From contig CALAZW010000034.1 of assembly GCA_937926545.1 (NCBI GenBank), positions 62,001-126,000 on the forward strand: a stretch of DNA of 64,000 nucleotides, given 5' to 3'. Below, one piece after another: positions 25,284 through 32,974 of the stretch; the first letter of the stretch is position 1; each line of letters starts with the position of its first letter. This DNA is from an uncultured Helcococcus sp. (lineage in GTDB: Bacteria; Bacillota; Clostridia; Tissierellales; Peptoniphilaceae). The notes under the pieces were generated by a model. The model was not told the DNA's origin. It searched no databases and saw nothing but the letters and a program-made list of their open reading frames with translations. The translations under genes and the position numbers were made by a program.

Positions 25284-26438
25284 CTATCCTACTAATTCAT
25301 ACTTTAATTGACCATCTAAAAATGTCTTTAGCAATTCTAAATTCTCATCTAAAACTATAAAGTCAGCTGCATAGCCTTCTTTTAGTTTTCCACATACCCC
25401 ATCTAAACCTACTGATTTAGCCGGTACTAAACTGGCCATTTGAATAGCTTCAAAGGCAGTTGCTAATCTCCAGCTGTATACATTTGCCACAGCATCTTTT
25501 AATTTTAAAATTGATCCTGCCAAATTACCTTCCTTAAGTCTGGCTGTACCATCCTTAACAACTACAGGAAATTCTCCCAAACTATAGTCTCCATCAGGCA
25601 TGCCTCCAGCCCTCATACAGTCTGTTATTAGGGCCACGTGATCTCTGCCCTTGGCTTCCATAACCACCTTGGCAGCCATGGGATGCACATGGTGGCCATC
25701 ACAAATAAGCTCAGAAATAGTTGTCTTAGTGTTTAACGCCGCTCCGACCATACCAGGTTCCCTATGGTGAAGACCGCTCATTCCATTATAGGTATGGACA
25801 AAAATGTTGGCACCTGCATTAATAGCCTTAAGAGCCTCTTCATAGCTGGCATCTGAATGACCTAGGGCTATATAAACACCCATCTTTCTAGCCTCTTTAA
25901 TAAATTCTTCAACTCCCTGTCTTTCTGGAGCAAGGGCAATCTTATTAACTAGCCCATCAGATAAATCCTTCCATTTTTTTAATTCTTCTATGGATGGATC
26001 CTTCATATAAGATAGGTTTTGAGCCCCCTTATACTTTTCAGTAAAATAAGGTCCTTCTAAAAATATCCCCCTAACCTTGGCACCTTCAACATCCTTATGC
26101 TCTTGACCTATAATTCTACAGGCTTCATTTAAGTCTTCTGTTGAAGCTGTTAAGGTGGTAGGTAGGAAAGAGGTTACCCCCATTTCCAATATTCCCTTTG
26201 AAATAATATTTAAGGCTCCTGGCTTAGCATCCATTATATCTTCATTTTTATAGCCGTGAATGTGTGTATCCACAAGACCTGGCGCCAAATAGGTCTGTCC
26301 GAAATCTATTATTTCAGCTCCTTGTTCAGCCTCTTTGGCAAATCCCTTGATAAGACCATCTTCAACTATCATATAATTATCGATAATTACCCTGTCTTCC
26401 AATACGATATATTTTGACTTGTAATATTTTTTTGTCAT
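25284..26438 (-). CDS. nagA: N-acetylglucosamine-6-phosphate deacetylase
   Basis: Deacetylates GlcNAc-6-phosphate, feeding glucosamine-6-phosphate back to glycolysis or the wall. The 384-residue amidohydrolase shows LAPGLVDTHIHGYKNEDIMD, the metal glutamate in GIFLEGPYF, the metal histidines of ALGHSDA and VHTYNGMSGLHHREPG, and the catalytic aspartate of ALITDCMRAGGMPDG. No nagB is near. It is a single gene that converges on darB across the IS-split terminator. A link to wall recycling with the neighbouring hydrolases is inference. Confidence 0.95.
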   Translation of the reverse strand: MTKKYYKSKYIVLEDRVIIDNYMIVEDGLIKGFAKEAEQGAEIIDFGQTYLAPGLVDTHIHGYKNEDIMDAKPGALNIISKGILEMGVTSFLPTTLTASTEDLNEACRIIGQEHKDVEGAKVRGIFLEGPYFTEKYKGAQNLSYMKDPSIEELKKWKDLSDGLVNKIALAPERQGVEEFIKEARKMGVYIALGHSDASYEEALKAINAGANIFVHTYNGMSGLHHREPGMVGAALNTKTTISELICDGHHVHPMAAKVVMEAKGRDHVALITDCMRAGGMPDGDYSLGEFPVVVKDGTARLKEGNLAGSILKLKDAVANVYSWRLATAFEAIQMASLVPAKSVGLDGVCGKLKEGYAADFIVLDENLELLKTFLDGQLKYELVG

Positions 26439-26500
26439 TTTTTTATCCTTTCTATCATAAATAACATACCCTAACTAGATTATACAATACAATTAATTCT

Positions 26501-26529
26501 TTGTTAACCGCTCTCTTATTTGTTATAAT
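26501..26529 (+). promoter_or_regulatory. galE promoter
   Basis: TTGTTA (26501-26506), 17 bases, TATAAT (26524-26529), then GGAGGG at 26549-26554. Confidence 0.6.
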
Positions 26530-26561
26530 TTTAATAGATTAAATATTTGGAGGGATTTATA

Positions 26562-27548
26562 ATGGCTGTTTTAATTATAGGTGGTGCTGGTTATATAGGA
26601 TCACATACAGTAAAGTATTTTCAAGAACAAAACGAAGAAGTCATTGTTGTAGATAATCTAAATACAGGTTTTAGACAATCTGTTGAAGTTGATTACTTCT
26701 ACAATATTGATATTCGAAACAAGGAAGAACTGGACAAGGTTTTTAAAAAGCATGATGTTAATGGGGTTATACATTTTGCAGCAAATTCTTTGGTTGGTGA
26801 ATCCATGACTAAACCATTTACTTATTATGATAATAATGTTTATGGCATGATGTGTCTTTTAGATGTAATGAGAAATAATGAGGTTAAAAAAATTGTCTTT
26901 TCATCTACTGCGGCAACTTATGGGGAACCGGTGAATATTCCTATCAAGGAAGATGACCCAACTGTTCCTACAAATCCATACGGACAAACCAAACTTGCTA
27001 TGGAAGATATGATGAAGTGGTTTGATAGGGCTTATGATATCAAGTATGTATCCTTAAGATACTTCAATGCATCAGGTGCAGATAAAAGTTCCAAGATTGG
27101 GGAAGCCCATAATCCAGAAACCCATCTAATTCCTTTAATCCTACAAGTTCCTTTGGGTAAAAGGGAAAAAATTTATGTGTTTGGAGATGATTATGAAACA
27201 AAGGACGGCTCCGCTATAAGGGATTATATCCACGTTATAGACTTGGCTGATGCCCATTATCTAGCCTATAAGTACTTGCTAGAAGGTAATGATTCAAACA
27301 TTTTTAACCTGGGCAATGGTCTTGGCTACTCTGTTTTAGAGGTAATAGAGGCAGCTAGAAAGGCTACAGGTCTAGAAATACCTATGGAAATCGTAGGTAG
27401 AAGGGCAGGTGACCCTGCCATACTTATAGCTTCATCAGAAAAAGCTAGAAAGGTTCTAGGTTGGGACCCTCAACATTATAATCTTGAGGAAATTATAATG
27501 GATGCGTGGAACTGGCACAAGGACAATCCTGAAGGCTATAAAAACTAA
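26562..27548 (+). CDS. galE: UDP-glucose 4-epimerase
   Basis: Interconverts UDP-glucose and UDP-galactose (or the GlcNAc forms). The start is the ATG at 26562, 7 bases after GGAGGG. The 328-residue short-chain dehydrogenase has the NAD-binding GGAGYIGSHT, the catalytic serine in VFSSTAATYGEP and the YxxxK pair in NPYGQTKLAMEDM. RYFNASGAD and the end GWDPQHYNLEEIIMDAWNWH also fit. Monocistronic, with its own promoter and terminator. Without other Leloir genes nearby, a role in surface glycan synthesis is more likely than galactose use; that is inference. Confidence 0.95.
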   Translation: MAVLIIGGAGYIGSHTVKYFQEQNEEVIVVDNLNTGFRQSVEVDYFYNIDIRNKEELDKVFKKHDVNGVIHFAANSLVGESMTKPFTYYDNNVYGMMCLLDVMRNNEVKKIVFSSTAATYGEPVNIPIKEDDPTVPTNPYGQTKLAMEDMMKWFDRAYDIKYVSLRYFNASGADKSSKIGEAHNPETHLIPLILQVPLGKREKIYVFGDDYETKDGSAIRDYIHVIDLADAHYLAYKYLLEGNDSNIFNLGNGLGYSVLEVIEAARKATGLEIPMEIVGRRAGDPAILIASSEKARKVLGWDPQHYNLEEIIMDAWNWHKDNPEGYKN

Positions 27549-27570
27549 ATACTATAAAACTAAATACTAT
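27541..27570. repeat. Exact 15-bp tandem duplication over the galE stop
   Basis: The unit AAAACTAAATACTAT occurs twice without a gap. The first copy contains the galE stop codon, so the duplication extends only the 3' untranslated region before the terminator. Confidence 0.85.
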
Positions 27571-27576
27571 AAAAAT

Positions 27577-27605
27577 AAACCTATGCTAGGCATAGGTTTT
27601 TCTTT
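27577..27605. terminator. galE terminator
   Basis: AAACCTATGC, loop TAG, GCATAGGTTT followed by TTCTTTG; it may also act for the convergent apbE. Confidence 0.85.
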
Positions 27606-27608
27606 GTC

Positions 27609-28682
27609 TTATTTACTTGTCGCTCCCTTGGACCTCATGTGTTTTTCTAGTCCAGGGGTTGAACTTTCTCCCTCTTCATGGGAATACCATAAAACTTCAA
27701 CATCTTCTTCCTTATAGTTTTCTAGTATTTTCTCAGCCTCTTCCTTGCTTGATAGGAAAAGGGCAGTAGATAAATAGTCTGCCAAGCCTGAGTCTTTGGT
27801 CACTATACTAACTGAACTATATATGGTTTCAGGCCTTAAACTTACTGGATCCACTATATGGTGATACTTTATACCATCCTTGGTAAAGTATCTTTGATAG
27901 TCCCCACTGGTAACCACAGAAGTCTGTCCAATAAACAAAACATCAAGAAAATCATCAGCCTCTCCCATCAAGGGATGTTCAATGGCTATTCCCCAATTTT
28001 TTCTTCCATCACCTGGATTTCCAATTGTCCTTACATTTCCTCCAGCATTTATAGAGGCGTGCTTAACACCTTTTTCTTCCAGCCTTTGAGCCACTAGCTC
28101 AGCCGCATAGCCCTTGGCTACAGCTCCCAAGTCAAGAGACATTTTTTCATCTTCCAAATAAACTGTTTTTTCTTTCTCATCTAAAACAACCTTTTTTATA
28201 TCCATGTGTTTGGCTGCTTCCAAAAGTTCTTCTTCCTTAGGAAGAATCATATCCTTCTCTTCGACCCCTTCATTTTGACTTCTAACATCATGCCATAGTC
28301 TTAAAACAGATCCCATGGCTATATTTACCTTGCCATCTGTCTTGTCAAAGTTATCTAAGGAAAACTTAATTACATCAAATAAGTCATCGTCAACCTTTAC
28401 AGCTTCCTTACCAGCCATATCATTTATAGTCTTTAAGTTATTTACGCCCTCATAGGCATTATATCTATCATATAGCTTATGTAGCTTATTGAATTCCTCT
28501 TCCACAAAATCAAATTCCTCATCAAACCTATCTTCACTTTCTGTGTAGGAAAGGTATAGGATTTTAGTATCAAATGTACCATAAAATGTTTTCTTGTGTG
28601 CTTCTAAATTTTCTTTGCCAGTGCAAGATGTCATAAAAACCAAGCCCAGCAATAAAAGTAGTCCATTTCTAATTTTTTTCAT
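27609..28682 (-). CDS. apbE: ApbE, FAD:protein FMN transferase lipoprotein
   Basis: Attaches FMN covalently to threonine or serine of exported flavoproteins. The start is taken at 28682 (MKKIRNGLLLLL), after AGGAG with 5-base spacing; the frame is open 28 codons farther upstream. The 357-residue product has a lipoprotein signal ending FMTSC. ApbE motifs follow: YGTFDTKILYL, MGSVLRLWHDV, LDLGAVAKGYAAELV, SINAGGNVRTIG and TSGDYQRYF with YHHIVDP. It lies downstream of a repeat protein that may be its substrate, separated by a hairpin. Confidence 0.93.
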   Translation of the reverse strand: MKKIRNGLLLLLGLVFMTSCTGKENLEAHKKTFYGTFDTKILYLSYTESEDRFDEEFDFVEEEFNKLHKLYDRYNAYEGVNNLKTINDMAGKEAVKVDDDLFDVIKFSLDNFDKTDGKVNIAMGSVLRLWHDVRSQNEGVEEKDMILPKEEELLEAAKHMDIKKVVLDEKEKTVYLEDEKMSLDLGAVAKGYAAELVAQRLEEKGVKHASINAGGNVRTIGNPGDGRKNWGIAIEHPLMGEADDFLDVLFIGQTSVVTSGDYQRYFTKDGIKYHHIVDPVSLRPETIYSSVSIVTKDSGLADYLSTALFLSSKEEAEKILENYKEEDVEVLWYSHEEGESSTPGLEKHMRSKGATSK

Positions 28683-28697
28683 AAATACTCCTAAAAT

Positions 28698-28723
28698 AAA
28701 ACCCCGCATCATAGCGGGGTTTA
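28698..28723 (-). terminator. Hairpin between the twin-repeat protein and apbE
   Basis: AACCCCGC, loop ATCATA, GCGGGGTT; on the minus strand it is followed by TTATTTTAGG. It probably lets only part of the transcript continue into apbE. Confidence 0.75.
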
Positions 28724-28749
28724 ATATATTTACTTTAATTATAGTACAA

Positions 28750-29835
28750 TTATTTAGCCTTATCAATAGCTTCTGAAACTACTTCAACATATCCGTTAAC
28801 ACTCATAGTAACTGATGCTTTTAAATCTGCATCTGCTGTCTTACCTGATTCATCAACTTCTAAGTTTTTAATTTCATCTGCAGTTTTTCCTACTGTCCAA
28901 TCTTCAAAAGCTGCGATTTGTTCATCCCATTCTTTTCCGATTTCTGAAGCAGCTTTCATGTTGTAGTCTGCTCCTAAAGCTTTCTTAGTAGTTCCTTCAG
29001 CTTCAATATCTGTTTCTAATTTTCCATCTGCTGTATAAGCTACAGTATTTTGAGCTGTATCAATTATAGTTTTAACAACCTTACCTTCTGCATCTAAAGC
29101 AACTAGGGCATAAGTTGTATTAAATTCTACTGATGCTCCCTTATCGTCAGCTTTTTCTTTAGTACCATGACCAAAGTCTGAGATAATTCCTAATCCGATT
29201 TTTTCAACGTTTTCAACTTCTACTGCATTGTCCCATGCCTTAGCAACTAATTCCTTGTAACCGTCGATCTTCATAGTAACTGATGCTTTTAAGTCTGCAT
29301 CTGTTGGAACTGATTCTTCAGTTTCAATGTTTTTTATTTCTTCAGCTGTTTTACCAACGAAGTATTCTTCTAAGGATGCCATTTGTTCATCCCATTCTTT
29401 TCCAATTTCTGAAGCAGCCTTCATATTGTAGTCTGCGCCTAATTCTTTTTTAGTTTTCCCTTTTGCTTCTGTGTCAAAGTCAAATGTTCCATCGTCTTTT
29501 ATATCAGCCTTATTTTGAGCTGTATCAACTTCAACCTTAACTACCTTGCCATCTTTATCAAAAGCTACTGCTGCAACCATAGTATCTTCTTGAGCTGCAC
29601 CCTTATCATCTTCTAAATCTTTTGATTTACCAAATGAAATCGTACTAGCGATACCAACTTTTGCAATTCCTGCAGCGTCAGCTGTTTCTTTGCCTTCCTT
29701 GTTTTCATCTTCTTTTTGTTCTTCAGCTGGTTTTTCTCCATCTGCCGGTTTTTCTTCTTTATTACCAAATGCAGCTAATGAAAATACCATCACTAAAGCA
29801 AAAAGTAATGCTAAAATTCTTTTTGAATTTTTCAT
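28750..29835 (-). CDS. Exported twin-repeat protein, candidate FMN-carrying substrate of ApbE
   Basis: A 361-residue protein made of a signal peptide, an acidic Lys/Glu/Pro spacer (26-50) and two about 150-residue repeats (57-200 and 209-359). Each repeat has an A-x-A-F/L-D-x-x-G-K-V-V-K strand and D-T-A-Q-N. Each also has the near-identical block LGADYNMKAASEIGKEWDEQ and ends in DADLKASVTM (D179-M188 and D335-M344). The DxxxASVT element sits where FMN_bind proteins carry the flavinylation motif S/T-G-A-T, but it is not a standard form. The signal peptide ends LAAFG where a lipobox LAACG is expected. Codon use suggests high expression. I do not recognise a characterised homologue; an FMN carrier in extracytosolic electron transfer is inference from the apbE neighbour. 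Confidence 0.6.
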   Translation of the reverse strand: MKNSKRILALLFALVMVFSLAAFGNKEEKPADGEKPAEEQKEDENKEGKETADAAGIAKVGIASTISFGKSKDLEDDKGAAQEDTMVAAVAFDKDGKVVKVEVDTAQNKADIKDDGTFDFDTEAKGKTKKELGADYNMKAASEIGKEWDEQMASLEEYFVGKTAEEIKNIETEESVPTDADLKASVTMKIDGYKELVAKAWDNAVEVENVEKIGLGIISDFGHGTKEKADDKGASVEFNTTYALVALDAEGKVVKTIIDTAQNTVAYTADGKLETDIEAEGTTKKALGADYNMKAASEIGKEWDEQIAAFEDWTVGKTADEIKNLEVDESGKTADADLKASVTMSVNGYVEVVSEAIDKAK

Positions 29836-29899
29836 ATCCTACCTACCTTCAATTATTTTATGCACAGATTATTCATTATTTGTTTTCTGTGCAAATAAT

Positions 29900-29928
29900 A
29901 TAATAAACAAGAAACAAGAAATTGTCAA
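29900..29928 (-). promoter_or_regulatory. Promoter of the twin-repeat protein gene
   Basis: On the minus strand TTGACA (29928-29923), 17 bases, TATTAT (29905-29900): a near-consensus, strong promoter. Confidence 0.7.
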
Positions 29929-29933
29929 TAGAA

Positions 29934-30053
29934 ATTAATGACCCACATGTCCCTTGGCTATAGGCTTTAAAGGCATACAGGTTCAAGGAATCGCCCAGTT
30001 ACCAGGATTGATATAATATTAACATTAAATTTTGCTAATATTGATTAATGACC
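29934..30053. other. Gene-free segment flanked by 10-bp direct repeats
   Basis: ATTAATGACC occurs at 29934-29943 and 30044-30053. Between them lies a stretch, 29940-30015, clearly richer in G and C than the flanks, with no open frame. I see no known RNA family in it. Confidence 0.4.
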
Positions 30054-30068
30054 AATCCCCACTAATAA

Positions 30069-31973
30069 TTATTCTCTATTGGTAAAAAAGTTTATTTTAT
30101 TGGTCAGACTATTTAAAAAGGTCTTTTGATAAAAACAAAGCCATATACAAGATGGTTGTTCACTTGTATAACTAACCCTATGTTTTATCTTAGAATCTAT
30201 TTTAAGTCCATCCCCCGCCTGCAACTTATATACCTCTTCTAAGGTTTCTATTTTTGCTTCTCCTTGTAAAAGATAAACAAATTCCACATCATCTTGAATC
30301 TGCCAGGTGGTTGTTTGACCTGAAGAAATTATTCTTTCGACCTTGGTTATTTCATCCTCATAAATAATCTCCACCAACTCTTGGCTACTATCCGGCTTAA
30401 TATTTTTAAATAGATTGGAAAGAATGGTCAAATCCTTTAAATCCTCTTCCCTTTTACTATTTCTTCTAGGAAATTTATATCTAATATTTCTATTATAAGG
30501 AGTAAATACCTCCTCATAGTAATTAGAATGGAAAAATTCATCTATCAACTCTTCCTTAATCAAATTCTCATACTTGATTTCCACATCATAGCACTTGGCT
30601 ATAAATTCCTTTTCTTCCACCTTGGACCAGTCCATATCTTCGCCTCTGGCAAAGTCAGCAAAATCTTTTTGCATAAAGGCCGTAACCTTTTTAGGTACTT
30701 CCATATCCCTGGTAAAACTAAACATCATGTCAGCCAAATAGTTATTTTCATAATTGCCAAAAAGTAGGGGTAGGTCTGAAGCATGAAAGGCCTTAAGTCC
30801 TACCATTCTAGATGCAGTAGTAGCATAGTCAAACCTATACATCCACACATTTGCCCTTCTACTGGCCTCATCAGCAAACCAAAGGGAGGCTGATTTAATT
30901 ACCAAGTCAGAGTAAATTTGCCTATAAACATCCATGCCCACATTATATTTCTTATAAATCGTTTTTATATTTTCCTTATACTCCTTCTTTTCTCTATTTA
31001 AGCCTTCCTTTAAGAAGGAGTCCAGGCCCCATTCCTTGCTTAACTTATTATAGGTAAGCATGCTCATCTCATCATTGGTTACTCCAATGAGAAGATCCTT
31101 CTTGCTTCCACCTCTATTTCTTAACTCCACAAGGGGAAACTCTTCTATATAGTACCCTTCTATTACAGGACAAAAAGTAGAAGCTCCATAACCAATAAAA
31201 TTAGTATAGTCCATTGTTTTTTCAGCTATTAATTTAGCATCCAAATTCAATAAATCTTTTTTACTTGGATTGGCTCCAATAAATTCTAGAAACATATCAG
31301 ACCTGTAATGGGCTTCATAGGAAGGCACAAAATATGAAGAAATCCCTGACATAGATATGGCCCTTGTATAAAGCCTATCAAACCTTTCCAAACTGTAGAT
31401 TAGCATAACAGATGTTCCACCTGCTGATTCTCCTGAAATAGTAATGTTTTCAGGGTCTCCACCAAAGGCCTCTATATTTTCCTTGATCCATTCCAAGGCC
31501 AATTCCATATCCTTTATGGCCAGGTTGGATTCAAATTCTTCATCCACATAACTAAAGTCTAAAAACCCAAAAACCCCCAGCCTATAGTTAAAGTTTACAA
31601 CTATAACATCTTGGTTAAGGGCAAAGTTATAACCGTCAATCATAGGCTCTGAACCGGCCCCATTCATGTAGGAACCACCGTGAATATAAACAAAAACTGG
31701 TTTATTCTTTAGCCCATTGTCCTTGCTCCAAATATTAAGATAAAGACAATCCTCAGAAGCATTTTCACTATTACCTGGTTGGTAACATTCCGGCCCAAAA
31801 CTTAGGGCATTATAGAGATGGTCCCACTTATTTTTTCTGGCCCTTCTAAACCTTTGAGACTGACCATACTTTATTCCTAAAAAATGTTTAACATCATTAT
31901 AGATAAAGCCTTGTAAGGGTCCGCTGGTAGTTTCAATTATCTGCGTCTTATTGTTTTTGTTTATAATTTCCAT
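30069..31973 (-). CDS. Type B carboxylesterase fused to a C-terminal cupin domain
   Basis: A 634-residue cytosolic protein. Residues 1 to about 500 form a carboxylesterase/lipase: GPLQGFIYNDVKHFLGIKYG, SEDCLYLNIW, an oxyanion HGGSYMNGAG, the nucleophile elbow GESAGGTS and the late histidine in KAFHASDLPLLFG. The last about 100 residues read VEFVYLLQGEAKIETLEEVYKLQAGDGLKIDSKIKHRVSYTS and end in PSCIWLCFYQ, a cupin barrel of the small stand-alone kind. A fusion of these two folds is unusual. No signal peptide. It starts just after recR, with AGGAGG 5 bases before its ATG, so it may be co-transcribed. Substrate unknown. Confidence 0.82.
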   Translation of the reverse strand: MEIINKNNKTQIIETTSGPLQGFIYNDVKHFLGIKYGQSQRFRRARKNKWDHLYNALSFGPECYQPGNSENASEDCLYLNIWSKDNGLKNKPVFVYIHGGSYMNGAGSEPMIDGYNFALNQDVIVVNFNYRLGVFGFLDFSYVDEEFESNLAIKDMELALEWIKENIEAFGGDPENITISGESAGGTSVMLIYSLERFDRLYTRAISMSGISSYFVPSYEAHYRSDMFLEFIGANPSKKDLLNLDAKLIAEKTMDYTNFIGYGASTFCPVIEGYYIEEFPLVELRNRGGSKKDLLIGVTNDEMSMLTYNKLSKEWGLDSFLKEGLNREKKEYKENIKTIYKKYNVGMDVYRQIYSDLVIKSASLWFADEASRRANVWMYRFDYATTASRMVGLKAFHASDLPLLFGNYENNYLADMMFSFTRDMEVPKKVTAFMQKDFADFARGEDMDWSKVEEKEFIAKCYDVEIKYENLIKEELIDEFFHSNYYEEVFTPYNRNIRYKFPRRNSKREEDLKDLTILSNLFKNIKPDSSQELVEIIYEDEITKVERIISSGQTTTWQIQDDVEFVYLLQGEAKIETLEEVYKLQAGDGLKIDSKIKHRVSYTSEQPSCIWLCFYQKTFLNSLTNKINFFTNRE

Positions 31974-31981
31974 GGTTCCTC

Positions 31982-32581
31982 CTAAATATCCCTTCTGTCT
32001 TCCAATGCTTTAAGCAGGGTTAACTCATCATAGTATTCCAAGTTGCCTCCAACTGGAATCCCACTGGCTATTCTGGTTATTTTAATATCTGCATCCTTTA
32101 GTATTTCCCTTAAAAAGAGCATGGTGGTTTCCCCTTCTACCGTTGGTGATATAGCAAAAATTATCTCCTTAACCTGCTCTTCATTAAGTCTTTTTATAAA
32201 TCTATCTACCCCTATATCTTCGGATCCATAGTTACTCATAGGATTTATAAGTCCGTTTAGGACAAAGTACTTGCCCTTGTAGCTACCTCCTTTTTCAATG
32301 GCCAAAAGGTTGGTAACATCTTCAACTACACAAAGGGTAGAAGAGTCCCTAATAGGGTCATCGCATATAGAACATACCCGAAATTCTGTAATATTACCAC
32401 ATTTTTCACACTTGTGAATGTTATCTCTCACATCCTCCAAGGCCGCAGCAAAATCATCTATATATTTATCGTCTCCATTTACCACATATAGGGCCAGCCT
32501 TTGGGCTGTCTTTCTTCCTATTGATGGAAGTTTTCTAAATTCTTCAATAAGCCTTTCCATAGGCTCTGGATATAATCCCAT
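31982..32581 (-). CDS. recR: Recombination mediator RecR
   Basis: Acts with RecO/RecF to load RecA at gaps. The start is the ATG at 32581 (MGLYPEPMERLIEEF) because GGAGG lies 5 bases before it; an ATG four codons upstream overlaps that site. The 199 residues hold the helix-hairpin-helix LPSIGRKTAQRLALYV, the four-cysteine zinc finger (CEKCGNITEFRVCSICDD) and the Toprim segment LCVVEDVTNLLAIEKGG. Operon order dnaX-ybaB-recR is conserved in Firmicutes. Confidence 0.96.
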   Translation of the reverse strand: MGLYPEPMERLIEEFRKLPSIGRKTAQRLALYVVNGDDKYIDDFAAALEDVRDNIHKCEKCGNITEFRVCSICDDPIRDSSTLCVVEDVTNLLAIEKGGSYKGKYFVLNGLINPMSNYGSEDIGVDRFIKRLNEEQVKEIIFAISPTVEGETTMLFLREILKDADIKITRIASGIPVGGNLEYYDELTLLKALEDRRDI

Positions 32582-32597
32582 CTTTACCTCCATAAAA

Positions 32598-32630
32598 ATT
32601 AAACTCCAGTATAAATACTAGAGTTTAGTC
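32598..32630 (-). terminator. Hairpin between ybaB and recR
   Basis: AAACTC and GAGTTT with further pairing (AGTA/TACT) around a short loop, followed on the minus strand by TTTAATTTTT immediately before the recR ribosome site. It could attenuate recR expression. Confidence 0.6.
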
Positions 32631-32632
32631 TT

Positions 32633-32965
32633 CTATAATCCTGGTATGTTTAAGCCACCAGTTAATTTTCCCATTTTGTCATTTGAAATTTCATCGGCCT
32701 TTCTCAAGGCTTCGTTTACTCCTGCCATAACCATGTCTTCTAACATTTCAACATCTTCCGGGTCTACAGCTTCAGGATCAATTTTAATATCCAATACTTC
32801 CTTATTACCACTCACTGTAACTTCTACAACCCCCCCACCGGCAGTCGCTGTTACCTTGGTTTCTTCAACCTCTTTTTGAGCTTCCTCTATTTGTTTTTGC
32901 ATTTGCTTCATTTGTTTCATCATATTATTCATATTTCCACCAAATGGATTTTTTCCTCTTGCCAT
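32633..32965 (-). CDS. YbaB/EbfC family nucleoid-associated protein
   Basis: A 110-residue DNA-binding protein. A glycine/asparagine/methionine-rich start ([29 protein letters not shown]) leads into the YbaB core [50 protein letters not shown] and ends [12 protein letters not shown]. It sits between dnaX and recR, 9 bases after dnaX, as in most bacteria. Confidence 0.95.
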   Translation of the reverse strand: MARGKNPFGGNMNNMMKQMKQMQKQIEEAQKEVEETKVTATAGGGVVEVTVSGNKEVLDIKIDPEAVDPEDVEMLEDMVMAGVNEALRKADEISNDKMGKLTGGLNIPGL

Positions 32966-32974
32966 TATAGCCTC

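Noticed and set aside
31982..32593. recR start at 32593
   Set aside because: The upstream ATG overlaps the GGAGG that serves the ATG at 32581, so the shorter form is the gene.
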